Positions 9,010 through 17,180 of a DNA stretch of 64,000 nt are shown here, piece after piece. The notes under the pieces are model-generated. The model was not told where the DNA came from. It saw only the letters and a list, made by a program, of their open reading frames with translations, and ran no database searches. This stretch comes from an uncultured Prevotellaceae bacterium (GTDB taxonomy: Bacteria > Bacteroidota > Bacteroidia > Bacteroidales > Bacteroidaceae). The DNA is taken from the NCBI GenBank assembly GCA_902781315.1, contig CACZIT010000006.1, positions 1-64,000 of the forward strand, read 5' to 3'. The position numbers were made by a program, and so were the translations under genes. Every line of letters starts with the position of its first letter. The stretch's first letter is position 1.

Positions 9010-11202
9010 ATGAAAAGAAATCATCCCCTCTTTTGTTCGTGTTTGCTGCGACCATGTCGCAGCCATCGCTCCCACTCATGGCTCCAGCGCACCCTCTTTG
9101 CCCTCACCCTCCTGCTCGTGCTCCCATCCTTGGGAGGAGCCGGGGGAGCGCTCCGCGCTGCCGACGGATGGCCCTCCCAGTACAAGGGCGTCATGCTGCA
9201 GGGCTTCTACTGGGACTCCTACGATGCCACCAACTGGAACGTGCTGAAGTCGCAGGCCCAGGAGCTCGGCCAGTACTTCTCGCTTGTGTGGCTGCCCCAG
9301 AGCGCAAACTGCGGCGGTCAGTCCATGGGCTACGACGACCTCTACTGGTTCTCCAACTACAACTCCTCCTTCGGCACCGAGCAGGAACTGCGCTCGCTCA
9401 TCAAGGCTTTCCGCGACAACGGCATCGGCACCATTGCCGACGTCGTCGTCAACCACCGCAAGAGCAACAATGGCTGGTTCGGATTCCCCACCGAGACCTA
9501 CAAGGGCACCACCTACACCATGTCCTCCACGGATGTCTGCTCTAACGACGACAATGGCAAGGCTAAGACCGAGGCAGATCGTCTTGGCGTTAGCCTGGGT
9601 AACAGGGACACAGGCGAAGGTTGGGATGGCATGCGCGATCTCGACCACACCAGTACGAATGTACAAAACACCGTGAAAGCCTATCTGAAGATGTTGCTCG
9701 AAGACCTGGGCTACGTGGGTTTCCGCTACGACATGGTGAAGGGCTACAGTGGCTCCTATACGAAGCAGTACAACGAGTACAGCAACCCCACCTACAGCGT
9801 CGGCGAGTGCTGGGACGGCACGCAGACCATTCGCAACTGGATCGATGCCACCGAGAAGACGTCGGCAGCCTTCGACTTCCAGTTCCGCTACACGGTGCGC
9901 AATGCTGCCAACAACGGGCAGTGGAACCGCCTGGCGCAGCAGAACGACGGCAACTGGCCACTCGTCAGCAGCAATTACCAGAATGGCTCCTATCGCCGTC
10001 TGGCAGTGACCTTCGTTGAGAATCACGACACCGAGCGCCGCTCCAATGCCGCCCAGGATCCGCTGAAGAAGGACACGCTGGCTGCTAATGCCTACCTGCT
10101 GGCCATGCCCGGCACGCCCTGCATCTTCCTCACCCATTGGATTGACTGCAAGCAGGCCCTGAAAGCCATGATCGATGTGCGCCGCCTTGTAGGCATTCAC
10201 AATGAGAGCACCTATACCAATCGTATTCCGAACACCTCCGTGACCAGTGTGGCAGCCTATGAGAGTAAGGGTACCGACGGCTCGCTGCTCGTTGTCTTGG
10301 GCAACCTGAAGGACTATGAGCCTATTGCCTCGCAGTGGGTGAAGGTGCTCAGCGGCCATCACTACGCCTACTACCTGCAGCCCTCGATGAACATCGCGTG
10401 GGTGGACTGTGCCTCCGGACACTACGAAAAGTCCTTCCAGGCTACGCTCACCGCTGTCAGCGACCAGGCTGGCGCACAGCTCGTCTACACCCTCGATGGC
10501 TCTACGCCTTCTGCCAGCAACGGCACCCGATGCGCCAGCGGCACACGCGTCACTATCCCTGCCGAAAAGACCACCACGCTCAAGGTCGGTCTGCTTGTGG
10601 GGTCTGCGGTGAGTTCCATCCAAACGCGCCAGTATGAGGTGAGTGAGACCAAGCCCGACGAGGTCGTTGTTCCCGACTTCTGCACCCGTGAGGCCGACGA
10701 AGTCTGCGCTTTCTTCGAGGCTCCTCTCACCTGGACGCAGACCATTGCCTGCTGGGCCTGGACCGACTCGCCTGCCGACAACTTCACTTACTCGCAGCGC
10801 AAGAACTGGCCCGGCGTCGACTGTACCTATCTCGGCACCGCCCAGAACGGCAAGAAGGTCTGGAAATGGAAGTGGGACGGCACCAAGCAGAACAACACTT
10901 CCGCCACGCAGCCCGCGAAGATCATCTTCAGCAATGCCGGCTCGCCACAGACCGCCGACCTCGCCTTCACCAACGGCGGCTACTACACCGTCGACGGCCT
11001 GCAGGCACAGGTCGCCACTGGCATAGACGAACTACAAGCTGAGCCTACCCCCTCACGGAATGGAAGGGAAGGCATCTACGACCTCAGCGGACGAAAAATC
11101 TCCGAGTCCTCCACGCTCCCTTCCCTTCAGGGAGGAGACGGGGGTAGGCTTGTGCTCCCCAAGGGCATCTACATCATCAATGGCCGCAAGGTAGTGTTCT
11201 GA
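9010..11202 (+). CDS. Secreted GH13 alpha-amylase with binding module and C-terminal tail
   Basis: Secreted alpha-amylase. The catalytic barrel spans about residues 55-400 with GH13 motifs DVVVNH (Asp about 144), GFRYDMVKG (nucleophile about 241), GECWDG (acid Glu about 266) and FVENHDTE (Asp about 340). A chitobiase-C-like domain (YTLDGSTPSASNG, about residues 490-545) and a CBM26-like starch-binding module (W-rich, about 560-665) follow. The last residues carry a tail of the IYDLSGRK ... LPKGIYIINGRK type, resembling type IX secretion sorting domains. Two stretches derive from dispersed palindromes: LPSLGGAGGALRAADG in the signal peptide, and PTPSRNGREG / LPSLQGGDGGRLV inside the tail. Confidence 0.9.
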   Translation: MKRNHPLFCSCLLRPCRSHRSHSWLQRTLFALTLLLVLPSLGGAGGALRAADGWPSQYKGVMLQGFYWDSYDATNWNVLKSQAQELGQYFSLVWLPQSANCGGQSMGYDDLYWFSNYNSSFGTEQELRSLIKAFRDNGIGTIADVVVNHRKSNNGWFGFPTETYKGTTYTMSSTDVCSNDDNGKAKTEADRLGVSLGNRDTGEGWDGMRDLDHTSTNVQNTVKAYLKMLLEDLGYVGFRYDMVKGYSGSYTKQYNEYSNPTYSVGECWDGTQTIRNWIDATEKTSAAFDFQFRYTVRNAANNGQWNRLAQQNDGNWPLVSSNYQNGSYRRLAVTFVENHDTERRSNAAQDPLKKDTLAANAYLLAMPGTPCIFLTHWIDCKQALKAMIDVRRLVGIHNESTYTNRIPNTSVTSVAAYESKGTDGSLLVVLGNLKDYEPIASQWVKVLSGHHYAYYLQPSMNIAWVDCASGHYEKSFQATLTAVSDQAGAQLVYTLDGSTPSASNGTRCASGTRVTIPAEKTTTLKVGLLVGSAVSSIQTRQYEVSETKPDEVVVPDFCTREADEVCAFFEAPLTWTQTIACWAWTDSPADNFTYSQRKNWPGVDCTYLGTAQNGKKVWKWKWDGTKQNNTSATQPAKIIFSNAGSPQTADLAFTNGGYYTVDGLQAQVATGIDELQAEPTPSRNGREGIYDLSGRKISESSTLPSLQGGDGGRLVLPKGIYIINGRKVVF
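9119..9165. repeat. Class 1 palindrome inside the GH13 signal peptide
   Basis: CCATCCTTGGGAGGAG with a downstream G-run matches the dispersed class 1 element. It is followed by a class 2-like GCGCTCCGCGC dyad. It is read in frame as LPSLGGAGGALRAADG near the signal-peptide cleavage region. Confidence 0.5.
11041..11151. repeat. Pair of class 1 elements in the GH13 C-terminal tail
   Basis: GAGCCTACCCCCTCACGG at 11041 and its inverted counterpart ending GGGGGTAGGCTT (11116-11151) flank the IYDLSGRK part of the tail. Both are translated in frame. Confidence 0.65.
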
Positions 11203-11203
11203 A

Positions 11204-11471
11204 AAAGGGCATAGAGGGCGTAAAGGGGAGTGAAGGGGCTTATAGGGCTCTTAAAAGGGTTTAAAGGGCATAAAGGGGATGCCCTTTATGCCCTTTCAAA
11301 AATACCTGAAAAACCTTTACACCCCTCCGCTTTCCTTTACGTCCTTCTTTCTCTTTCATGTACATTTTCAAAAACCTTTACACCCATACGAAAAACCCCT
11401 TACGCCCTTTCAAGAAACCCTTTACGCCCTTCCACTCCCCTTTAAACCCCTTTACGCCCTTTCAAAGAACC
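11204..11471. repeat. AAAGGG/CCCTTT word array filling the amylase-comF gap
   Basis: The 268-nt gap is built of repeated words: AAAGGG, GTAAAGGGG and AGTGAAGGGG on the left, and their complements (CCCTTTACGCCC, CACTCCCCTTTA) on the right. The whole region can therefore fold as a long imperfect hairpin. Related arrays lie at 53628-53690 and 56787-56842. No gene is seen here. Confidence 0.7.
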
Positions 11472-12185
11472 ATGCTCCCCCCAAGAATCTCCTTTATCTC
11501 CCGTCTTCTCGACGTCCTGGCCCCCCGCTTGTGTGCTGGATGCGGCCGTCGGTTGACAATCACGGAGAAGGGCATCTGTATCAGTTGCCTGCTCACCATG
11601 CCGCGCACCCACTTTGCTGCGTCGGCAGCCGACAACCCGATGGCGCGTCTCTTCTGGGGCACCATCAACCCTGAGCGCGCGGCAGCCCTCTGCTACTATC
11701 AGGCAGGCACCCACCTCAGTCACATTATCCACGAGATGAAATACTACAACCAGCCCCTCCTCGGCGAACAGCTCGGGCGCATTGCTGCCGAGGAGATGGC
11801 GCGCCACGGCTTCTTTGAAGGCATCGACGCCCTCGTGCCCATCCCCATCACCCGTCGGCGCCAGCGCCAGCGCGGCTACAACCAAAGTCGCCACATTGCC
11901 CTCGGCATCAGCCAGATGACAGGCATCCCCGTCGTCGATGGCCTCGTGAAGCGCACCCGCTTCACCAAGAGCCAAACCCGCACCGAGGCTTTCGGTCGCC
12001 AGGAAAATGTGGAAGGAGCCTTCGAAGTGGACCGCGACAAACTGCACGAGCATAGCCACCACCACCTCCTCGTCATCGACGATGTCGTCACCACCGGTGC
12101 CACTATGACCGCCTGCTGCAGTCAGTTACTGCAAGAGGAAGCCGTCCGCATCAGCATCTTCTCCCTCTGCTTCACAAAAAGCTGA
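11472..12185 (+). CDS. comF: ComF-family phosphoribosyltransferase-like protein
   Basis: ComF-type protein of about 237 aa, linked in other bacteria to natural DNA uptake and possibly helicase loading. An N-terminal zinc-finger-like module (LCAGCGRRL ... CISCL) is followed by a phosphoribosyltransferase fold. This carries the family motif RQRGYNQSR and the PRPP-binding loop VIDDVVTTGAT near the C-terminus. Start at ATG 11472 (MLPPRISF) is chosen because upstream in-frame codons are translated AAAGGG/CCCTTT repeat. The actual substrate or competence role cannot be read from the sequence. Confidence 0.88.
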   Translation: MLPPRISFISRLLDVLAPRLCAGCGRRLTITEKGICISCLLTMPRTHFAASAADNPMARLFWGTINPERAAALCYYQAGTHLSHIIHEMKYYNQPLLGEQLGRIAAEEMARHGFFEGIDALVPIPITRRRQRQRGYNQSRHIALGISQMTGIPVVDGLVKRTRFTKSQTRTEAFGRQENVEGAFEVDRDKLHEHSHHHLLVIDDVVTTGATMTACCSQLLQEEAVRISIFSLCFTKS

Positions 12186-12220
12186 AGATATACATTTTTA
12201 TTTACATATATACGGAAAAA

Positions 12221-12435
12221 GTGCACACCTCTTGCGAAGAGGTGTGCACATAATCCATGAATTTCCGTATTTTCTTTCATATTATTTTTCAGTCCATATT
12301 TTATTTCCCTTTTTTTCTTTTTCCTGCGGAGAAATTAAAAAAAATATTAAATATTTTGTTACTATAGAATTAATTTGTACCTTTGCAGCGCAAAACTATG
12401 CACAAAAAGTGCACGCCTCTTCGCAAGAGGTGCGT
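12221..12435. repeat. Inverted repeats flanking a promoter (possible invertible segment)
   Basis: Arm 1 (12226-12249) and arm 2 (12409-12432) are 24 bp and match in inverted orientation with one mismatch, sharing the core CACCTCTTGCGAAGAGG. Each arm is itself a hairpin, but the asymmetric 3-nt loop (GCG versus CGC on the plus strand) matches only the inverted orientation. The 159-bp interior carries the promoter for the surface-protein gene. Confidence 0.55.
12355..12385 (+). promoter_or_regulatory. Bacteroidetes promoter of the BspA-like gene
   Basis: TTTG at 12355-12358, a 19-nt spacer and TACCTTTG at 12378-12385 match the Bacteroides consensus (TTTG, 19-20 nt, TAnnTTTG). Predicted transcription start is near 12392. 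It lies within the inverted-repeat-bounded segment. Confidence 0.7.
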
Positions 12436-12713
12436 AAAAAGTAGCATAAAGACAATAATTTTTAAATATTATATTTGTTTCGGAACGCTCACGTTGTGAA
12501 ATGTCGGCGTTTTCTTTGTGACGATCGTATACATAACTAAAATATAATAAAGGAGAGAGTCGATGTTTAAGATGAAGAGTAAAAAAGATAAATCGCCGTA
12601 GGCAGGAGACCGTCTGGCCTCTTCTGCCAGCCTTTGTTTTTGCTTGGTCATGCTAAGCATCAATACTTACAAATATCAAACAAACAAATTATTAATTAAT
12701 AAAATAATCGATT

Positions 12714-15700
12714 ATGCAAAAAATCAAACTTTTATTGTTGCTCACCCTGCTATGCGTGGGAGTGAGTGTGTCGTGGGGCGCTAAGACCTATCAGGTGAAG
12801 TATGTAGGTCTGCCCAGTGGAACATCGGGCGACTATTCTGTTAACACGAGTTCTGTGCAAACAGACCAGACTTATAGTAGTTCTACGGTATATAATTATT
12901 ATCAAAAAGGAAGTAGCACTTCTCTGACAATAACTGCTTATTATAATTATTATGGTATTAGTTATGCTCTTGATGACGATTATATTGATGAGTCCCTGAT
13001 TCGATTTTATATCAAACCGGCCAATGTTAATAACATGGCTGTTAGTGTAACAGTCAAGGATGGGGTTATCACAATATCGTATAGCGAAGGTACGGTTTTC
13101 TATACTTGGACAACTGTTCCAGAAGACGTGGATGGAGGAGTTGAAATAATTAACAAATCTATTACGTATGACTATAGTAATCAGTCTTTCACAAGTAGAG
13201 TAGGCGGACCAACGACATTAGATTCTGGTGAGGAAGCTGTATATGTTACTCCCGTTCCCTATCGCACTCTTACAGTTGGCAATCAAAGTTTAAGTGTGCC
13301 TTATTATATAACTGGATATAATAATAGCGGCCTTGTTGGAACCCCAGGCCCTATTAATAGCTCAAATATCGCGACTTATATCAAGCCTAAAGAAGTTTCT
13401 GGCTATTCTGCAGCCATCACGTCTGTAAGCCGTGGAGGTTATACAAATGTAAATACGTTTGTAATCACCTATACAGTAACAACTCACTCAAGAACCTACA
13501 CAGTCAGTTCAAATATTTCGGATGGAGGTATTCAGAGTTATGGCACTTGGCCTCATGGCGAAACCGCATCACTCAGTGGTAATACACTGACAATCAGTAC
13601 TCCTTCTGGAAGTTCTTATGCTCCCGTGGCACTTGATAACTGGAATGTGAGCAAGTACATTATTCCGAAGGCTGTCAGCGGCTATAAGGTGACGATTACG
13701 GTTGAAGGCAGCACCATTAAGCTGAACTATTACAAGACATGGGTGAAAGATGGCCTGGAGTATTCCAGCTACCATATCCAGAGCTCCAGCAATCAGGGAT
13801 TGATGGATGATAAGTTCGACTTCATTCCGGGTCAGCCTGAGTTGGCTGTGCGCCTGTATCTTGACCAGACGAAGACGGTTACGGATACTGTGAAATTTGC
13901 AAAACCGCTGTGGGAGGATCCTACGGTAGGAGAATCACAGACGCTTGCTGACAATGATGGTGATGGCGTTGGTGAAACAGCTACGTTTACCTATCTTGGT
14001 CAGTTGGACAATAATGCTGAACGTCCCATGAACCAAGACTATTTCTACACTCGCCGTCATCAGATTGCCTACTCCGAGCGCACATCGGTGACGATTCCGC
14101 GCGAGGTGACTTTCGACGGTACCACTTACAAGGTGACTGCCATCCAGAAGTGGGGCATGGACTATACGCAGACCCACATCTGGCTGAGTGACTATTGTTA
14201 CAATATGAATGAAAATGGTGGGGCTAATCCTGACAAGACCACCAAGGTCACTGAGCACCAGAACATCAATGACCACCGTAATGAATACCTGACAACGGTG
14301 AACTTCGAAATGTCTGCCGATGCACCGTCGAATGTTGCTTCGATTGGTGACTATGCCTTCATGAGCTTGTACAACACACAGAATAAGACGGGTATGACGG
14401 ATATCATCATTCCTAACTCTGTGACCTATCTGGGTGCAGGTCTCTTTGAGTGCTGTCTGAAACTGACGAATGTCACCTTCCAAAAAGTGTATGATAAAAA
14501 TGACCCTGACTATGATAAGACTCGCATCAAGAATATTCGCGACTATGCTTTCTGGTGCTGCGTTGACCTCAAGGAAGTAACACTGCCCGACGGTATTGAG
14601 ACGATTGGCGACTGCTCTTTCCAGTACAACTTCCAGATGACGAAGATTGAGCTCCCGAACACGCTGAAGAAAATTGGCGACCACTTCCTGTGCTGCAACT
14701 CTTCGTTGACAACCCTGACGATTCCCTTTAGTGTGGTGGATATTGCCGGTGCTTGCTTCCACGGTTGCGAAAGCCTGACCGATGTCTATCTGATGGGTCC
14801 TGCTTCAGCTCTGAAGAAAGAGTCTGGCGCTGGCGGCACGTTCGATGCCAACCCCCGTTTCTGTAAGGAGCATGTGCAGAAATGTACCTTCCATGTATTC
14901 AGTCAGTACTATGATTCATACGCAGAAGATGAGGTATGGAGCGAAATAGATGAAGATGGAAAGACGGATGGAAGCATGAAGAATGGTCATCCCTGTATTA
15001 ATGGTAACAGACTTGAAATCGTTCCTGATGAGGAGCGCACTTTTGAGGCTGATAAGTGGGTGACGGCTATTTTCCCGAATGGCGTTGAGGACTATAAGAC
15101 CGTTTTTGCACCCAATGGAGAGAAGCAGACACGAGTAGCAGTTCTGACGGGTGCAACCGTGACCGAAGGTCAGGATGAAGACCCGAAAACACATAAACGT
15201 GTCAGAATGTACAATCTGAAGTTTGATTTGATTGATGGCGATGATATTCCTGCGAAAACTCCTGTGATGATTTGCCCAGCCACAACGACCAATATCACTC
15301 TCTATTTAGCTACACAAGCCAATGATGATGCGTTTAAGGCGGAGATGACGGAAAAGCATCCTGTCGTGATTGATTGTGGTAAATATGGAACGGTAACGAT
15401 GAAGGGCCAGTACAGTCCGTATGATTTGAAGACATGGGATTTCTTCTTCTCTTATAACCAGAAAAATCCGACGGATCCAGCAAAGTTCTATCGTGTACCT
15501 GCCAATTCCAATTATAAGGTTGACAGATGCCGTTGCTGGTGGACTATCGATGTAAATGGTATTCCTGATCAGGGAACGATGGGAGCAAAGAATAGTAGTA
15601 TCTTTGTTGACGATGAAACGAGCGATATCAATGACATCGATTATCGCGTCACCATCGGAGGCATCTATGACCTGAACGGACGCAAGCTGGACGTTGCTCC

Positions 15701-15758
15701 GGAGGATCTCCCGAAGGGAATCTTCATCGTGAATGGTAAGAAACATGTTGTTAAGTAA
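12714..15758 (+). CDS. BspA-like leucine-rich-repeat surface protein
   Basis: Large secreted protein of 1014 aa. The signal peptide ends near SVSWGAK. Residues 30-370 form repeated beta-rich modules rich in Y/S/T with KAVSGYKVTIT-type sentences. Residues about 530-700 are BspA/LRR_5-type repeats (SIGDYAFMSL, IIIPNSVTYLGAGLFECC, TIGDCSFQYN, CFHGCESLTDV). The C-terminus carries the sorting-type tail (GGIYDLNGRK ... LPKGIFIVNGKK). BspA proteins of oral Bacteroidales bind host proteins and other bacteria; that role here is inference. A 67-aa peptide gene follows 19 nt downstream and is probably co-transcribed. AT content is higher than in neighbouring genes, so acquisition or fast evolution is possible. 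Confidence 0.85.
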   Translation: MQKIKLLLLLTLLCVGVSVSWGAKTYQVKYVGLPSGTSGDYSVNTSSVQTDQTYSSSTVYNYYQKGSSTSLTITAYYNYYGISYALDDDYIDESLIRFYIKPANVNNMAVSVTVKDGVITISYSEGTVFYTWTTVPEDVDGGVEIINKSITYDYSNQSFTSRVGGPTTLDSGEEAVYVTPVPYRTLTVGNQSLSVPYYITGYNNSGLVGTPGPINSSNIATYIKPKEVSGYSAAITSVSRGGYTNVNTFVITYTVTTHSRTYTVSSNISDGGIQSYGTWPHGETASLSGNTLTISTPSGSSYAPVALDNWNVSKYIIPKAVSGYKVTITVEGSTIKLNYYKTWVKDGLEYSSYHIQSSSNQGLMDDKFDFIPGQPELAVRLYLDQTKTVTDTVKFAKPLWEDPTVGESQTLADNDGDGVGETATFTYLGQLDNNAERPMNQDYFYTRRHQIAYSERTSVTIPREVTFDGTTYKVTAIQKWGMDYTQTHIWLSDYCYNMNENGGANPDKTTKVTEHQNINDHRNEYLTTVNFEMSADAPSNVASIGDYAFMSLYNTQNKTGMTDIIIPNSVTYLGAGLFECCLKLTNVTFQKVYDKNDPDYDKTRIKNIRDYAFWCCVDLKEVTLPDGIETIGDCSFQYNFQMTKIELPNTLKKIGDHFLCCNSSLTTLTIPFSVVDIAGACFHGCESLTDVYLMGPASALKKESGAGGTFDANPRFCKEHVQKCTFHVFSQYYDSYAEDEVWSEIDEDGKTDGSMKNGHPCINGNRLEIVPDEERTFEADKWVTAIFPNGVEDYKTVFAPNGEKQTRVAVLTGATVTEGQDEDPKTHKRVRMYNLKFDLIDGDDIPAKTPVMICPATTTNITLYLATQANDDAFKAEMTEKHPVVIDCGKYGTVTMKGQYSPYDLKTWDFFFSYNQKNPTDPAKFYRVPANSNYKVDRCRCWWTIDVNGIPDQGTMGAKNSSIFVDDETSDINDIDYRVTIGGIYDLNGRKLDVAPEDLPKGIFIVNGKKHVVK

Positions 15759-15777
15759 TCGTGAAGGAGGAATGAAT

Positions 15778-15981
15778 ATGAAGAAGATATATGTAAGGCC
15801 AGAGATTGAAGAAGTCGTCCTGGAGGATCTTATGGAAATTGTAGTTGATTCTGTAGGTCAGAAAGGTAGTGTAACAGGACAGGACGATACCGATTGGGGT
15901 TTTGGAGGAACTCCTGGTGAGGATGATATAGTTACTCCAACTGCCAAAGATGGTAACCTCTGGGACACCTGGGACGATTAA
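15778..15981 (+). CDS. Small acidic peptide, MKKxYxxPExE family, paired with surface protein
   Basis: A 67-aa peptide of unknown function. It begins MKKIYVRPEIEEVV, continues with an acidic/hydrophobic stretch and a Gly/Asp-rich middle, and ends PTAKDGNLWDTWDD. There is no signal peptide, cysteine or transmembrane segment. AAGGAGG at 15764-15770 lies 7 nt before ATG 15778, which rejects the ATG at 15772 and the longer upstream extension. The peptide at 45761-45949 shares its start (MKK, PExE) and end (PTAK, two residues, NLWDxW). Both follow a protein with the same sorting tail. It could be a precursor peptide, regulator or small partner; no modifying enzyme is adjacent. Confidence 0.8.
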   Translation: MKKIYVRPEIEEVVLEDLMEIVVDSVGQKGSVTGQDDTDWGFGGTPGEDDIVTPTAKDGNLWDTWDD

Positions 15982-16005
15982 GACACTAGAATATCAATAG
16001 CTGAG

Positions 16006-16040
16006 AAGACACCTATAGGGGTTAACTCTATAGGTGTCTT
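16006..16040 (+). terminator. Intrinsic terminator of the BspA/small-peptide cassette
   Basis: AAGACACCTATAG (16006-16018) pairs perfectly with CTATAGGTGTCTT (16028-16040), followed by a short T run, 25 nt after the peptide stop. Confidence 0.8.
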
Positions 16041-16176
16041 TTAAACAAGTCGAATTAGAAAGAGGTAATTTGCAGCCTGGAAAGGCAGAAGCAGACGGTC
16101 ACGATTTGCTGCCAGAAACAGAAACACGTGACAGCACTCGTGAATAAAATCTTAAGATAATAAATTTCCACATTTT

Positions 16177-16290
16177 GTGGCGAAGCGCGCCACGGTATAT
16201 TTTTAGTTTTGCGAGCTATTTAGCTCCATGACCTTAGCATTAAGGTTAGCAGGGTTGTCGACGTGATGTCGCCGGCCCTGCGTTTTTTTT
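16177..16290 (+). ncRNA. Candidate structured RNA: four hairpins ending in a T-run
   Basis: Consecutive dyads are GTGGCG/CGCCAC (16177-16193), GAGCT/AGCTC (16213-16226), ACCTTA/TAAGGT (16231-16246) and GCAGGG/CCCTGC (16249-16281), the last followed by eight T. A TAGTTTTG box at 16204-16211 has no proper upstream TTTG, so the promoter is uncertain. It may instead be the remains of a mobile hairpin element. Confidence 0.3.
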
Positions 16291-16523
16291 GTTGGGGGGC
16301 TACATATCTTCCATTGATAGACCTTGGTAGCTGATGGTGAAGTTCCGAAACGACTGTTTCGCAACTGCTGCAAAAGTACATAAAAAAAGTATAGCGTGCA
16401 AGTTTTTATGATAGAAATTGTTGAAAATCTGAATTTTTCGTACAAAAAACTGGTCGCGTGAAACATCATTCTAGAGCGTGAAACAATCAAAAAGAAGGCT
16501 TTGGGGCACATGAAACATTGCTC

Positions 16524-16640
16524 GAGACCCCCAACCCCCTATGTTAGGGGGCTAGCTATGAGATAGAGCGACTAAACCTATGGTTTACGTGGTCTAAACC
16601 TATCATTTTAAGCCCCCTAACATAGGGGGATGGGGGTCTC
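16524..16640. repeat. Class 3 inverted repeat enclosing two 22-nt units
   Basis: Arms 16524-16553 and 16611-16640 are 30 bp and complementary with one mismatch (GAGACCCCCA ... TAGGGGGCT). The 57-bp interior carries two CTAAACCTAT words exactly 22 nt apart (16572 and 16594). The arm family recurs at 40026-40174, and the 22-nt unit at 42616-42818. Confidence 0.8.
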
Positions 16641-16814
16641 AAGGAGCTAACTACTTGCACCACAACACGTTAGGGACTTTGCCAAAATACGGGCGTATTT
16701 GCGGAAAAATATTTTTTGGTCGGGAATTTTTAAATGTAGGAGGGGGTTGACAGGCAAGTTTTTTTGACACTTCTAGGGGCGCAAAGGGCGCTTCGCGCCC
16801 TTATACGTGCCGAA

Positions 16815-17017
16815 GACCCCAAAGGGGTCGCATATGCATAACCGCAGGTGTAAACCTGCGGATGCATGGCGCAAGACACAACTCGTCCCCAAAGGGGGCG
16901 CACAGCGATGATAATACAACCTCCTATGTGCGTCCCCGTTGGGGACGAGCCTTTTTCTGATGTCCGTCGTCCGCAGGTTTACACCTGCGGTTATGCATAT
17001 GCGACCCCTTTGGGGTC
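16815..17017. repeat. Nested palindrome: perfect 48-bp inverted repeat of sub-palindromes
   Basis: Arms 16815-16862 and 16970-17017 are perfectly complementary over 48 bp. Each arm is composed of smaller dyads: GACCCCAAAGGGGTC, GCATATGC, and CCGCAGG ... CCTGCGG. The 107-nt interior contains a further inverted pair (CTCGTCCCC at 16883, GGGGACGAG near 16941), whose halves also form hairpins. No coding sequence or transposase is present. Confidence 0.9.
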
Positions 17018-17041
17018 AAAAAATGTAATAGTTGAATTCCC

Positions 17042-17159
17042 TTTGTTCTGCACTCGACTTTTCGTATCTCTGACTTGTGTCGAAGATACTTTCGTTCGGA
17101 AGAGCAAATCGAAAAAATTGTTTTTCGCTTTGTTTTTCACTCTCTTATTCGTATCTTTG
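17042..17159 (+). promoter_or_regulatory. Two promoter-like boxes in a dispersed repeat
   Basis: TTTG 17042-17045, 19 nt, TATCTCTG 17065-17072 (degenerate). Then TTTG 17129-17132, 19 nt, TATCTTTG 17152-17159 (consensus). The 120-nt block is recognisably similar to 30363-30547 upstream of rbfA. It now points into a gene remnant. Confidence 0.6.
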
Positions 17160-17180
17160 CAACCAAAAGGGTGAAAATGA

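Larger units (their letters stand above)
12186..12713 (+). other. Long leader/intergenic region before the BspA-like gene
   Basis: No gene is seen in this 528-nt stretch. It holds two palindromic inverted repeats, a consensus promoter and about 320 nt of predicted 5' leader. The leader has two terminator-like structures: a dyad at 12484-12510 (AACGC ... GCGTTTTC) and GGCAG ... CTGCC at about 12601-12630 followed by a T-rich run. These could be attenuators; this is inference. Confidence 0.5.

Noticed and set aside
11230-11471. Upstream extensions of comF and short frames through the AAAGGG/CCCTTT array
   Set aside because: These are translated repeat words (NPLRPFKKPFTPFHS); the conserved ComF domain begins after 11472.
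16033-16143. Short frame starting at GTG, ending LLPETETRDSTRE
   Set aside because: The GTG start lies inside the terminator stem; no ribosome binding site. It may be a remnant but nothing supports it.
16866-17174. 102-codon frame across the nested palindrome
   Set aside because: It reads through palindromic arms and promoter repeats; no homology pattern and no start signal.
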